A DNA stretch of 64,000 bases from Chloroflexota bacterium (GCA_013388855.1 JACAEM010000016.1:62001-126000), one strand, 5' to 3'. Positions 45,504 to 54,143 are shown, counted from the stretch's first letter. Translations and numbers: made by a program. The notes: a model not told the origin generated them from the sequence alone.

Positions 45504-46727
45504 TCAGAGGATGGGCAGTTTCACGTCGACGCGTGAGCCGCTGCCGTTGCCAGTTAATGTCAATGTGCCGCCGAGGCCTTCCACGCGTTCGCGCATGCCG
45601 CGTAATCCATAATGTCCGGGTTGGTTCTCGGCGTCGGGCGGAAGTCCGCGCCCATCGTCTTTGACCGCGAGCGTTGCATATTGCGATTCGATGTCTAGAT
45701 GTACATCCACGTTACGCGCGGCGGCGTGACGTTCGATGTTCGTCAGCGCTTCCTGCGCGACGCGCCAGATCGTTTCCGCATGAGCCGGCGAAAGTTGATT
45801 CGCGTCATCGTGAATATGACAAGTGATGGCAAGATGCGCGCGTTGGGCAACGTCCACGCTCAATGATTGCAACGCTTCGCGTAATTGGCGCTCGCCCAAC
45901 CCGGGCGCGCGCAGACCCGCAAGAGAACGGCGCAGATCGTCCATGCTGGCGCGCGTGAGATTCTTGAGTTCATCCACTTGCGCGGAGGCTTTTTCAGGGT
46001 CCACTTTATACAAACGCTGAATCGCTTCGAGTTGAACGGACAACGCCACCAACGAATGACCAAGACTGTCGTGGAGATCGCGCGCGAGACGCTCGCGCTC
46101 GCGCAAAGCGGCAAGTTCGCTATCGCGTTGCCGGGCAAGTTCCAATTCTTTTTGAGCGGCTTCCAATTTGGTGATCAGTTTTGCGCGCTCGCGGCTGGTG
46201 CGGATAATACCGTAAATAAATAGAAAGATCGCCATGCCCCCCAACCACTGAAACGAAAACCCAATAGCGGCGCCAAGCGGAATTTGCGTGATGTTCCAAT
46301 CGAAAATTATCAAGGTAGTCAGAAATGTGACGAGCGCAGTTCCCGGAACGACGGCTTGAATTGGCAACAATCCGAACATTTGTCCAAAGTAGGCGAAGCC
46401 CAGCCACCAAGCATACGGATTCAGCCGGCACGCCAACACCCACATACAAATTCCACCCACAAAATACAAGGCAAGATTTCGGCGGGAAATGGGCCAGCCG
46501 CCTCGCGTGATGCAGAAAAAATATAACAGTCCCTGTGCAATGGATAACCCCGCAACCGCCCACTCCCGCCAGGTCAGTTGGCTTGCATTCGCAATGAGAA
46601 CAGATGCGGCGGCTAAACTGAATATCAATAGAGATAATACATCCCAAAACCTGCCGTAGAGTTCAAAGTATCGGGCAGGCATTGGGAGTTCGCTGTCAGC
46701 CAAGTGAGATGAGCGTGGTTCGGTCAT
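45504..46727 (-). CDS. Sensor histidine kinase (HisKA_3, DesK-like)
   Basis: A 407-residue kinase with six hydrophobic segments in the first ~190 residues, a coiled segment (KLITKLEAAQKELELARQRDSELAAL), the phosphorylated His in RERLARDLHDSLGHSLVAL and an HATPase with WRVAQEALTNIERHAAARNV and HYGLRGMRERVEGLGG. There is no extracellular sensor domain, so it likely senses membrane state. The ATG at 46727 is 6 bases after a TACACT box on the same strand. Confidence 0.87.
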   Translation of the reverse strand: MTEPRSSHLADSELPMPARYFELYGRFWDVLSLLIFSLAAASVLIANASQLTWREWAVAGLSIAQGLLYFFCITRGGWPISRRNLALYFVGGICMWVLACRLNPYAWWLGFAYFGQMFGLLPIQAVVPGTALVTFLTTLIIFDWNITQIPLGAAIGFSFQWLGGMAIFLFIYGIIRTSRERAKLITKLEAAQKELELARQRDSELAALRERERLARDLHDSLGHSLVALSVQLEAIQRLYKVDPEKASAQVDELKNLTRASMDDLRRSLAGLRAPGLGERQLREALQSLSVDVAQRAHLAITCHIHDDANQLSPAHAETIWRVAQEALTNIERHAAARNVDVHLDIESQYATLAVKDDGRGLPPDAENQPGHYGLRGMRERVEGLGGTLTLTGNGSGSRVDVKLPIL

Positions 46728-46739
46728 AGGGAAAGTGTA
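46725..46739 (-). promoter_or_regulatory. Leaderless-type -10: TACACT, 6 nt, ATG (histidine kinase)
   Basis: On the minus strand TACACT (46734-46739) is followed by six bases and the ATG at 46727. No ribosome binding site lies between. Confidence 0.4.
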
Positions 46740-46778
46740 CTCTGGAAGAGTAAAAGTGGAAAGTGAATGCAAAACTCT

Positions 46779-46855
46779 CCCTCACCCTAGCCTCTCCCAA
46801 TGGGAGAGGGGATTGACCCCCTTCCCCCAATGGGGGAAGGGTTAGGGATGAGGGG
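46779..46855. repeat. REP-like double palindrome between ABC permease and kinase genes
   Basis: First hairpin CCCTCACCCTAGCCTCTCCC-AAT-GGGAGAGGGG, then a second CCCTTCCCCC-AAT-GGGGGAAGGG, then TTAGGGATGAGGGG, complementary to the start. It is the longest copy of the family also seen at 17128 and 24088. It might limit readthrough from the transporter genes into the kinase gene. Confidence 0.75.
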
Positions 46856-46860
46856 AATTA

Positions 46861-47589
46861 TTACGCTTTCGGCTCCCAGCGGAACAACTTTGCGGCGATG
46901 AGCATCGCGCCAGCCCCATACGTGACGAGCAACACGAAATGAGACACCCAATTCGCGTCGAGAGAGGCATCCAACAGAGCGGAACGGACCAATTGTGTGA
47001 CAGGATACGCAGGCAGATAAGGCACGACATTTTGCAGCCAGCCGGGCAGCATATCCAGCGGGAAGATCATGTCGCTGATGAACATGAGCGAGAAGTAGAC
47101 GGTCATGCCGATCGCGGAAGCGGCTCCACTTTTGGCGACAGCGCCGCTGATAATGCCTCCCAGCGCCATGAAGGCGAGCAAACCGGCAAGGATCATCGGG
47201 TAGGCAAGAAGCAAACTCGCCGCGCTGACCGGCACTTTATACAGCAATGCGCCTGTCGCAATGATGAGCGTGCTTTGCAGAATGCCGATGATGATGTTGA
47301 CCAAGAGGTACGAGCCGACGAGATGTCCGGCAGGGAGAGGCGTGGCTTGCAACCTTCGAAGCACGCTTTTTTCGCGCATTTCCAGCATCATGGTCGAACT
47401 GCTGACCAGCCCGAAACTCAAGGCGTTCAAAACGATGACGCCGGGCGTCATATAGTCCATAAATTGACTCATGATCGCGCCGTAGATGAACATGAGCAAG
47501 ACAGGGAAGGCAAAGTTCCAGAACAACACATAACCGTTACGCAGGTGCATGAGGGTCATGGCTTTGGTGAGGATAAGAAAACGTTTCAT
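46861..47589 (-). CDS. ABC-2 type exporter permease
   Basis: A 242-residue membrane protein with six hydrophobic segments in the ABC-2 pattern (LRNGYVLFWNFAFPVLLMFIYGAI, an early amphipathic part, then LMFISDMIFPLDMLPGWLQNVVPYLPAYPVTQLVR). It pairs with the ATPase immediately upstream (28 bases). The substrate is unknown; drugs, bacteriocins or lipids are typical. AAAGGA precedes the ATG. Confidence 0.88.
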   Translation of the reverse strand: MKRFLILTKAMTLMHLRNGYVLFWNFAFPVLLMFIYGAIMSQFMDYMTPGVIVLNALSFGLVSSSTMMLEMREKSVLRRLQATPLPAGHLVGSYLLVNIIIGILQSTLIIATGALLYKVPVSAASLLLAYPMILAGLLAFMALGGIISGAVAKSGAASAIGMTVYFSLMFISDMIFPLDMLPGWLQNVVPYLPAYPVTQLVRSALLDASLDANWVSHFVLLVTYGAGAMLIAAKLFRWEPKA

Positions 47590-47617
47590 CGTATAGTCCT
47601 TTCAAGAATAAACAACA

Positions 47618-48547
47618 TTAATTCGATTCGGCGAGCGCGTGACCCGTCAACTTGAGGAAGACATCCTCCAGATTGGGTTGGCGCAGCATCACATCACGAA
47701 TGGAGCGGCCCGAACGCGCCGCGAGTTCGTGGAGGGCGGTCAGAGTCACTTCGGGGCGGGCAGTTTCCACTTCCAAGTGTTGACCCGTGTACCGAGCGTT
47801 ACTCACCTCAGGCAGTGTGCGGACTTGTTCCAACGGCAACTCCACCGTCGCTTTCAACATCGAATTCAATTGGAGATTCGCGATCAACGCGCTGGGTGTG
47901 TCGCACGCCACGATCTGACCGCGGTCAATGATGGCGATGCGCCCGCAAAGCGCCTCCGCCTCTTCCATCGAATGGGTGGTCAACACAATCGTGCGCCCTT
48001 CATCGTGCAACTGACGGATGACATCCCACACTGCACGGCGCGCGTGAGGGTCGAGCGCGGAGGTCGGCTCGTCGAGCAAAACGATCTGCGGATCGTTGGC
48101 AATCGCAACTGCCAACGCGAGACGCTGCTGCTGTCCGCCAGAGAGGCGGCGCGCCAGCGTGTTGCGTTTTTCAACGAGGTCAAATCGTGCAAGAAGCGCG
48201 TCAATTTCCTTGGAGGTGAGATACACCTCATACAGCGCCGCGTACACTTCCACCAGTTCGGCGACGGTCAAATCATCGAGCAACGCCGTTTTCTGCAACT
48301 GGATTCCCAATTGTCGTTTCGCTGCGGCGGCGTCTGTTTGCACGCTGATTCCGCCGACGTGTACCTCTCCCTGTTTGGGTTTGTGCAAGCCTTCCACATT
48401 GGCGAGCAGAGTGGTCTTGCCCGCGCCGTTCGGTCCGAGCAAGCCAAAAATTTCACCCTTCGCCACGGTCAGGTTCACGCCGTTCAGCGCGGTCAGTGAG
48501 CCATACGCGGCGGTCAAATTTCTTACATCAATCATCGTTTGAGACAT
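47618..48547 (-). CDS. ABC exporter ATP-binding protein
   Basis: A 309-residue ATPase: Walker A GPNGAGKTTLL, Q loop LGIQLQKTAL, signature LSGGQQQRLALAVAIANDP, Walker B IVLLDEPTSALD and switch His in VLTTHSMEEAEALC. The C-terminal ~80 residues form a DrrA-like regulatory extension. It is the first gene of an exporter-two-component operon running down to 44852. Confidence 0.92.
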   Translation of the reverse strand: MSQTMIDVRNLTAAYGSLTALNGVNLTVAKGEIFGLLGPNGAGKTTLLANVEGLHKPKQGEVHVGGISVQTDAAAAKRQLGIQLQKTALLDDLTVAELVEVYAALYEVYLTSKEIDALLARFDLVEKRNTLARRLSGGQQQRLALAVAIANDPQIVLLDEPTSALDPHARRAVWDVIRQLHDEGRTIVLTTHSMEEAEALCGRIAIIDRGQIVACDTPSALIANLQLNSMLKATVELPLEQVRTLPEVSNARYTGQHLEVETARPEVTLTALHELAARSGRSIRDVMLRQPNLEDVFLKLTGHALAESN

Positions 48548-48700
48548 GGTTCAACTCCTTTTCCCGCTCGCTTCGATTCCCCCTTTAAGGGGACGAGCGG
48601 AACTTTGTGATGCCGCGATGATACGGTAACGGCGCTCAAAGCCCCAGTCTCCGAAGCACGATTGCGGCTATGCCAAAAGTCATATTGCGGGATATGAAAA

Positions 48701-48725
48701 AAAGAGACCGGTAACCAGTCTCTTT
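48701..48725 (-). terminator. Terminator of the NUDIX gene
   Basis: Minus strand AAAGAGACTGG, TTA, CCGGTCTCTTT followed by TTTTC, 4 bases after the NUDIX stop. Confidence 0.8.
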
Positions 48726-48729
48726 TCGT

Positions 48730-49155
48730 TTATTGAATCAATTTCAGCAAACCATCAGGATACAAAATGGACTTCCCCTCGCCAAACTCATCCAGATTCT
48801 TCCATAGCACACGGATTCTCTCCCCGTTCGCTTCTTCGACTTCCATTTCAGCCTGCGCATACAACTCACGCGTCTTCAACACCCCATCGTAGACCATCAC
48901 GATCTCGTGACCCGTCTTTCCGTTATGGACGAAGATATTTTCAAGAAACCCAAGATGTTTCAACTCTTCGATCTCGCTGTGCAACTCCTCCATGATCTCG
49001 CGGCGGACAGCCTCCTCCCCGCTTTCGCCAAATTCGATCCCGCCGCCCAACGGGCGGTAATAGGTTTCATTCTTAATTGAATCATGCCCTTCAAAGACGA
49101 GGATCCGATCATTATTCCGAAACACGCAGATTGCGATCGGGCGGATGTGATTCAT
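48730..49155 (-). CDS. NUDIX hydrolase
   Basis: A 141-residue pyrophosphohydrolase. The Nudix box runs GGGIEFGESGEEAVRREIMEELHSEI, with the REhxEE core intact and His in place of the usual Gly near its end. The opening RPIAICVFRNNDRILVFEGHD and TYYRPLGGG fit MutT-like members acting on nucleotides; the substrate is open. GAGGGA precedes the ATG. Confidence 0.87.
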   Translation of the reverse strand: MNHIRPIAICVFRNNDRILVFEGHDSIKNETYYRPLGGGIEFGESGEEAVRREIMEELHSEIEELKHLGFLENIFVHNGKTGHEIVMVYDGVLKTRELYAQAEMEVEEANGERIRVLWKNLDEFGEGKSILYPDGLLKLIQ

Positions 49156-49169
49156 TGTCCCTCAAAACT

Positions 49170-49197
49170 GCAGGGGCGGGGTAACCCCGCCCCTGCG
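49170..49197. repeat. GC-rich hairpin GCAGGGGCGGGG / CCCCGCCCCTGC
   Basis: A perfect 12-bp stem with a TAA-type centre, just after the miaB stop on its strand and upstream of NUDIX. It lacks a T-tract, so it is more likely a dispersed palindrome than a simple terminator. Confidence 0.6.
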
Positions 49198-49200
49198 GCA

Positions 49201-50544
49201 TTACAACGCGATCAATTCGGGCTGTCTTTGCAGATTCGCCTGCATGGACCACGGTCCCGTCCACGTGACGGTGACCGGGAGGATTTTCCCTTTCAAATCC
49301 TCGTCCGATTCGACGAAGACGAGTTTGTTGGTGGGAGTTCGTCCTTTCCAGCGATTCTTCACTTTTTCCTCGAACAACACTTCCACCGTTTCGCCGAGGT
49401 ATTTTTTGTTGATCTCCGCGACGATCTCTTCCTGCAATTCTTCCAACAAACGGAAGCGGCGCATCTTTTCCTCTTCGGTCACGTTGTCCGCCATGCGGCG
49501 CGTAGCGACAGTTCCCTCACGGGACGAATAACGCGCCAGATGAGCCACGTCAAGCCGAAGGTCCGAAAGGACGCGGTAGGTTTCCATGAACTGCTCTTCG
49601 GTCTCGCCGGGGAAGCCCACGATGATGTCCGTCGCGATGGAACAATCGGGTATCTTTTTGCGGATCTTTGCGATGAGGTCGCGGTAATCCTGTTGGGTAT
49701 AGCCGCGTTTCATGTTCGCCAGGACTTCGTCGTCGCCCGCTTGAATCGGCACTTCGATGTGCGGCATGATTTTGGGAAGTTCCGCGATGGTTTCCATCAG
49801 CTCTTCGGTGAAATAATTGGGATGCGATGTGAGGAAGCGGATGCGCTCGATGCCATCTACCTCGTGAACGATTCGCAATAGTTGCGCAAGGTTGGGTCCG
49901 TCGGGAATGTCTTTGCCATAACGATCCACAATTTGACCGAGCAGAGTCACTTCCTTGACGCCTTGCACGGCAAGCGAACGAATCTCTGAAACGATATCGC
50001 CCACCGGACGGCTGCGCTCGACGCCGCGCCGGAACGGGATGATGCAGAACGTGCAGGCATGCGAACAGCCGTACACGATCGGCACATGCGCGCTGACCAA
50101 CTGCCCGCGTTCGTGCTGCGGCAGGATGAGTTCGTCGTCCATCATCAAGAAGCGGCGGGCGGTTTCGGAATCTTCCAGCGAGCGGATTTCGCCTTGGGTG
50201 AGATAGGAGACGAGAGGTCCCGGGTCGGAGGGAGGCGAGAACACGTCCACGTAGGGAAGGCGTTCGCGCAATTTGTCCGCGCCGCGCACGCCGACCATGC
50301 AACCCATGAGATTGATGACGAGATTTGGATTCTGCCGCTTGAGCGGGAGCAGGCTGGAGAGGCGTCCGAGCGCCTTGTCCTCCGCAGACTGGCGCACGAC
50401 GCAGGTGTTCAAAACGATGACGTCCGCTTCTTCGGCTTTATCGGTAAAGGCGTAGCCAAGATGTTCCAACGACGAGCCGACACGTTGCGAGTCAGCCACG
50501 TTCATTTGGCATCCTTCGGTCCAGATGTGATATTTCTTTTCCAT
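49201..50544 (-). CDS. miaB: tRNA-2-methylthio-N6-dimethylallyladenosine synthase MiaB
   Basis: A 447-residue radical SAM methylthiotransferase that modifies A37 of tRNAs reading UNN codons. The auxiliary cluster Cys are in TEGCQMN, LNTCVVR and LMGCMVG; the radical SAM cluster is CSHACTFCIIP. HIEVPIQAGDDEVL and IVGFPGETEEQF are typical, and a TRAM domain ends the protein. The promoter (TGG-TATAAT at 50554-50559) stands 9 bases before the ATG. The TGA tRNA-Ser, a natural A37 substrate, is the divergent neighbour. Confidence 0.92.
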   Translation of the reverse strand: MEKKYHIWTEGCQMNVADSQRVGSSLEHLGYAFTDKAEEADVIVLNTCVVRQSAEDKALGRLSSLLPLKRQNPNLVINLMGCMVGVRGADKLRERLPYVDVFSPPSDPGPLVSYLTQGEIRSLEDSETARRFLMMDDELILPQHERGQLVSAHVPIVYGCSHACTFCIIPFRRGVERSRPVGDIVSEIRSLAVQGVKEVTLLGQIVDRYGKDIPDGPNLAQLLRIVHEVDGIERIRFLTSHPNYFTEELMETIAELPKIMPHIEVPIQAGDDEVLANMKRGYTQQDYRDLIAKIRKKIPDCSIATDIIVGFPGETEEQFMETYRVLSDLRLDVAHLARYSSREGTVATRRMADNVTEEEKMRRFRLLEELQEEIVAEINKKYLGETVEVLFEEKVKNRWKGRTPTNKLVFVESDEDLKGKILPVTVTWTGPWSMQANLQRQPELIAL

Positions 50545-50553
50545 AGAGCGCGA

Positions 50554-50562
50554 ATTATACCA
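50554..50562 (-). promoter_or_regulatory. Extended -10 of miaB
   Basis: Minus strand TGGTATAAT; the -10 hexamer at 50554-50559 is 9 bases before the ATG, so the leader is 2-3 bases at most. Confidence 0.55.
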
Positions 50563-50613
50563 AGATTATTTATGGTAAAATCGCATCCGCTCTGAAAAAC
50601 ATCCGGGCATTTT

Positions 50614-50698
50614 GGAGGGATGGCCGAGCGGCTGAAGGCGCATGTCTTGAAAACATGTTTGGGTCACACCAACGTGGGTTCGAATCCCACTCCCTCCG
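50614..50698 (+). tRNA. tRNA-Ser (anticodon TGA)
   Basis: Class II tRNA with acceptor stem GGAGGGA/TCCCTCC, anticodon arm CATGT-CTTGAAA-ACATG, a long variable arm and T arm GTGGG-TTCGAAT-CCCAC. Discriminator G. CCA is not encoded. Confidence 0.95.
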
Positions 50699-50717
50699 CT
50701 GAGAGTTGCAAGTTGGC

Positions 50718-50759
50718 ATGTTGACAGGTTTTCAGGTTGTACAATGAACATGTCAACAT
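50718..50759 (+). repeat. Inverted repeat between the two tRNA-Ser genes
   Basis: ATGTTGACA (50718) and TGTCAACAT (50751) are perfect complements with 24 bases between, containing a TACAAT box. It may be the promoter region of the second tRNA or a processing structure. Confidence 0.4.
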
Positions 50760-50789
50760 TCAAACCTGAGAACTTTCAAACAGACTATT

Positions 50790-50883
50790 GGGGAGGTGCC
50801 AGAGTGGTCGAATGGGGCCGCCTGCTAAGCGGTTACTGGGGCGAAATCCTCAGTCGCAGGTTCGAATCCTGTCCTCCCCGCCA
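50790..50883 (+). tRNA. tRNA-Ser (anticodon GCT)
   Basis: Class II tRNA with acceptor GGGGAGG/CCTCCCC, anticodon arm CCGC-CTGCTAA-GCGG, a long variable arm, T arm CGCAGG-TTCGAAT-CCTG, discriminator G and an encoded CCA at 50881-50883, unlike the neighbouring tRNA-Ser. Confidence 0.95.
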
Positions 50884-50887
50884 CAAG

Positions 50888-50918
50888 ACAAACGCATTCC
50901 GTGAGGGATGCGTTTTGT
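50888..50918 (+). terminator. Terminator after tRNA-Ser(GCT)
   Basis: CAAACGCATTCC, GTGA loop, GGGATGCGTTTTG followed by TTTT. Confidence 0.8.
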
Positions 50919-50969
50919 TTTAATTGCAAAGACGCAAGGGGTACAAAGAAAGAGGAAAGCAGGAAGAGG

Positions 50970-51437
50970 CTATTCGAGACTTAACTTCATCCCCAAATGC
51001 GAGCCTTTAAAGCCGAGACGTTCGTAAAAACGATGCGCGTCTTTGCGCGAGAGATGGGTCGTCAATTGGACGACATGCGCGCCGCGTTCCTTCGCACGTT
51101 CGATTGCCCAAAGCATCATTTTCCTCCCAACGCCTTGACTGCGGCATCTGCTATCTACACGCACAGACTCCACCTGCGCGCGCAACCTGCCGTGAAAACT
51201 GAGGGAGGGCAGGAACATAAGATGCAACGTACCGATCACTTCTCCGTTTAAGTCGGCAACAACCAGTTCATGATTTGGATCGCCGTCAATCTTCCTAAAT
51301 GCGGCATAATAGGACTCAGGCAACGGGTCGACAAGTTTTTCGCGCCGGCTTCCAAGTTCGTCATCCGCCAACATTCGGACAATCGATGGCAGGTCAGTGC
51401 GTTTCGCCATCCGAAAGATCAGCCCATCTCCCGTCAT
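50970..51437 (-). CDS. GNAT family N-acetyltransferase
   Basis: A 155-residue acetyltransferase. The acetyl-CoA loop is in VDSRCRSQGVGRKMMLWAIERAKERG, followed by VVQLTTHLSRKDAHRFYERLGFKGSHLGMKLSL, the classic GNAT end. ELVVADLNGEVIGTLHLMFLPSLSF forms the central beta strands. The acceptor is unknown. Its start overlaps the stop of the upstream small acetyltransferase by 4 bases. Confidence 0.87.
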   Translation of the reverse strand: MTGDGLIFRMAKRTDLPSIVRMLADDELGSRREKLVDPLPESYYAAFRKIDGDPNHELVVADLNGEVIGTLHLMFLPSLSFHGRLRAQVESVRVDSRCRSQGVGRKMMLWAIERAKERGAHVVQLTTHLSRKDAHRFYERLGFKGSHLGMKLSLE

Positions 51438-51742
51438 TCATCCGCCTGTTGTTTCATCAAATCGACATACTGTGGATTTCTACGAATGTATGCGGCGACA
51501 TACGAACACATGGGGATCACCCGTAGCTTATTGGCTTTGGCATATTCAAGCCCGGCCTGAGTGATCCTTCCCGCAAGACCTTGTCCCCTTAATTTGGGAT
51601 ACACGCCAACATGCGTGATGACAAAATTCCTTCCATCCCTGATGTAGTCCAGTTTTGAAAGATACCCATCGATCCACACTTCAAAGCGATTCTCGGCTTC
51701 ATTGTGAATGATTTCCAGCGCGGCAAGATCAAGTTGAGTCAC
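51434..51742 (-). CDS. YjdJ-type small GNAT-like acetyltransferase
   Basis: A 102-residue member of the short COG2388 branch. It has the ITHVGVYPKLRGQGLAGRITQAGLEYAKANKLRVIPMCSYVAAYIRRNPQY signature, where the RGQGLA segment binds acetyl-CoA and the Cys-Ser-Tyr stretch is characteristic. The physiological substrate is unknown. It is the first gene of a two-gene GNAT unit. Confidence 0.85.
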   Translation of the reverse strand: MTQLDLAALEIIHNEAENRFEVWIDGYLSKLDYIRDGRNFVITHVGVYPKLRGQGLAGRITQAGLEYAKANKLRVIPMCSYVAAYIRRNPQYVDLMKQQADE

Positions 51743-51829
51743 ATTGTCTCCTCAAGAATTTCGAGATTGTAGCCCTTAAAAACAAAAGCGGACAGTGCCA
51801 TATCACTGGCCGCTCGAAGTGAAACAATC

Positions 51830-52723
51830 TTACTTTGAGTTGATGAACGCGATCAATGCTTCTATTTCACCTTCCGACAACCCCAGGGTTGGCATCTCCG
51901 CATCCGATTTCACGGACGAAGGGTTCTTCAATCGCAGACGCAATGCTTCCGGGCTGGCAGAAAACCTGGATAAATTGGCCGCGCCCATGTCTATCGTCCA
52001 GTATTCAGACGAATTCTCAACCTTCGAATTGCGATGACAGGTGATACAACCCTTTGCAACGAATAACCGGCGTCCCAACTCGACCTGGGAGACGGAGAAC
52101 TCGCCGGATGATTTTGAAGCCATCTCGCCTTGCGCCTCCACCGCAGGGATGGTTGATCCCGTCATAAAGGACGCAATGCCAACAACCAAACATAACACCG
52201 TCAACGCCGCACCCAGACGAATCCGGTTTCGAAATGCCAGAGTCACACCGACCAGCCCGCCTGCAACAGCCGCCATGCGGACGATCATCAACCACAGAAT
52301 GGATTCTGCCGAGGGCTCTGCATTCACCGCAGGCTGTTCCGCAGACGCGGCAACCGGCGCAGCGACACTCAGCATGGGCATGGTTTGGTCCATGGTGAAC
52401 GCCTGAATGGACCACCGCCACTCCCCCTCTTTGGGAAAAGTCAATGTAGCCACATAATGGCCGGGTTCCCCATCCGATTCAGCGTTCACGACAAATTCGG
52501 TCTCCTTATTTAGATTCGCAGTAACGGTTGGGAAGATTCCGCTCATCGGTGTTCTGCCATGTTGCAAGACGGTAAAACCAACCGTAATCGGCTGACCAGC
52601 CACAACCCCTGTCGGCAATTCATCGAGTGTAATAACCGCCCAGCCGCCTGCAAAAACGGGAATCGTAAATAGCAAAGTCAATATGACGGCAATGGCAATC
52701 GAAACTCTAAAGTGCGAAAACAT
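51830..52723 (-). CDS. Membrane-anchored c-type cytochrome with FixH/CopC-like N-terminal domain
   Basis: A 297-residue protein: signal peptide (to ~VFAGG), a beta-sandwich region resembling FixH/YtkA-like domains (VAGQPITVGFTVLQHGRTPMSGIFPTV..EGEWRWSIQAF), two transmembrane helices (ILWLMIVRMAAVAGGLVGVTLAF; AALTVLCLVVGIASFMTG) and a C-terminal cytochrome c domain with the heme motif CITCH and a distal Met (AEMPTLG). AAAGGAGG precedes the ATG at 52723. It follows a sigma/anti-sigma pair, which may control it. Confidence 0.82.
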   Translation of the reverse strand: MFSHFRVSIAIAVILTLLFTIPVFAGGWAVITLDELPTGVVAGQPITVGFTVLQHGRTPMSGIFPTVTANLNKETEFVVNAESDGEPGHYVATLTFPKEGEWRWSIQAFTMDQTMPMLSVAAPVAASAEQPAVNAEPSAESILWLMIVRMAAVAGGLVGVTLAFRNRIRLGAALTVLCLVVGIASFMTGSTIPAVEAQGEMASKSSGEFSVSQVELGRRLFVAKGCITCHRNSKVENSSEYWTIDMGAANLSRFSASPEALRLRLKNPSSVKSDAEMPTLGLSEGEIEALIAFINSK

Positions 52724-52788
52724 GTGTGCCTCCTTTGGCGAATGGAAATTCAATATTCATACACCACCCGCGGAGGTTTGGTTCCGCG

Positions 52789-53586
52789 CTATTGGATCGG
52801 TTTGAGGGATTCTGCTATCTTGACCGCTTCTTCCAGGTTGAGATCAGTTTCGAGACGGTAGGTAATATTTTCATCCGCCCATATCAGTACATGACCATTG
52901 ATCAGCCGCTCAAACTGGAGGTTCCCGTTGCGCATCCGCAATGGATAGGATCCCATCGCCCAGATTGCACGGTGACCATTGACATCTGTCTCATCGATCT
53001 CAACCGGGCCCATCTTTTCGATCGCCCAACTTCCCTTCGGAATGAGATGCAGGCTCATCGTCACTTTCCCGGGCTGATGAGGGTCCACCCAGACAAGGAT
53101 GGTCATTGCACCGTCTGCATCTTGAACATAAACGCGGTCTGGCTGATCAAGGTCTGCAGGATAGGTCGGGAGCAGGATCGGGTATGGGACAATCTGTTGG
53201 GCATTGGCGAGTTTTGTCTCACCGGCAATTTGATCGAGGAGCGAGATGAGCGATACTGAAGCATCTTCGGGTGTGACAGTGGGCGAAGCAACGGCCCGGG
53301 GCGTGGCTGTGGTAATTACTTCCGGTGTCAGCTCATCTGTTTGAGGGAAGATGCGGACGATTCCGATCTGGATGAATTCGATGAGCGCCGCGCGAACCGA
53401 TGGAATGAGTATCAAGCTCGAGCAAAGAACAAGGACGGTGGCCAGCGACCCGGCAAGGGCTTTGGGCGCTACGCGGAAGCGTGGATTAGCCGGACGACGG
53501 AGGCGCATCATCACTGATCCCGCAACGTCGGGTGTGCGGGGATATTCCATCTCGCCGGCGACGGCGCGCAGTTTCGTTTCGTTCAT
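52789..53586 (-). CDS. Membrane anti-sigma-like protein (DUF4367-like C-terminus)
   Basis: A 265-residue protein with an N-terminal cytoplasmic part, one transmembrane helix near residues 43-62 (ALAGSLATVLVLCSSLILI), and an extracytoplasmic domain with TYPADLDQPDRVYV, GHRAIWAMGSYPLRMRNGNLQFERLINGHVLIWADENITYRLETDL, as in DUF4367/RsgI-type C-terminal domains. Overlap of its start with the sigma factor stop (4 bases) is the standard sign of a cognate anti-sigma factor. Confidence 0.75.
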   Translation of the reverse strand: MNETKLRAVAGEMEYPRTPDVAGSVMMRLRRPANPRFRVAPKALAGSLATVLVLCSSLILIPSVRAALIEFIQIGIVRIFPQTDELTPEVITTATPRAVASPTVTPEDASVSLISLLDQIAGETKLANAQQIVPYPILLPTYPADLDQPDRVYVQDADGAMTILVWVDPHQPGKVTMSLHLIPKGSWAIEKMGPVEIDETDVNGHRAIWAMGSYPLRMRNGNLQFERLINGHVLIWADENITYRLETDLNLEEAVKIAESLKPIQ

Positions 53587-54143
53587 ACTTCCAATCCTTC
53601 AATGAGAACAGGGAAATCCTGTTGAATAACCCTGCGTAGTTTGTCGAGGGCACGGTTCAAGCGCGATTTGACCGTCCCTTCGGCAACGTGCAAAACTTCA
53701 GCGGTCTCGGCAACAGACAGGTCAAGGAAAAACCGCAAATAGAGGATCTGCTGGTCAGATATGTTCAAGACTTGGATGGCTTTCCACAAGTCGCCTGCCT
53801 GCAGGTTCTGCACACTTTTTTCTTCGATTGTGTCAGTAAGTGGTTCGTTACGGAAGGCACGTGTGAGCGCTGCAAAATACCGTCCAGCGGAACGTCGTCG
53901 ATTGCTGGCGAGATTGGATGCAATACTTAACAGCCAGGGCCGAATGGGGCGCGATGGGTCAAAGCGCTTGAGATGCTTCCAGGCGCGAAGAAAGGTTTCC
54001 TGTGCAATATCCTCCGCGTCGTCGGGGTCGCCAAGGAGCAGGTACAACAGCCGGAAGACCGCCTCCTGATGCGCCCGCACCAGCGGCTCCCAAGCCATTG
54101 CGTCGCCGTTTGCGGCGTAACGGATTAATGTGGGTTCATCCAA
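53583..54143 (-). CDS. ECF sigma factor
   Basis: A 186-residue sigma factor. Region 2: AVFRLLYLLLGDPDDAEDIAQETFLRAWKHLKRFDPSRPIRPWLLSIASNLA. Region 4: LNISDQQILYLRFFLDLSVAETAEVLHVAEGTVKSRLNRALDKLRRVI. Between them is a linker of ~35 residues. Downstream lie an overlapping anti-sigma-like gene and a membrane cytochrome c, so the trigger may be redox or envelope related. Confidence 0.9.
   Translation of the reverse strand: MDEPTLIRYAANGDAMAWEPLVRAHQEAVFRLLYLLLGDPDDAEDIAQETFLRAWKHLKRFDPSRPIRPWLLSIASNLASNRRRSAGRYFAALTRAFRNEPLTDTIEEKSVQNLQAGDLWKAIQVLNISDQQILYLRFFLDLSVAETAEVLHVAEGTVKSRLNRALDKLRRVIQQDFPVLIEGLEV

Noticed and set aside
46779-46855. CRISPR-like repeats
   Set aside because: There are two different hairpins without regular spacers or cas genes; they fit a REP-like palindrome instead.
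50614-50918. tRNA-Ser pair as an integration site of a mobile element
   Set aside because: No integrase gene and no direct repeat of the tRNA 3' end nearby; the flanks are ordinary chromosomal genes.
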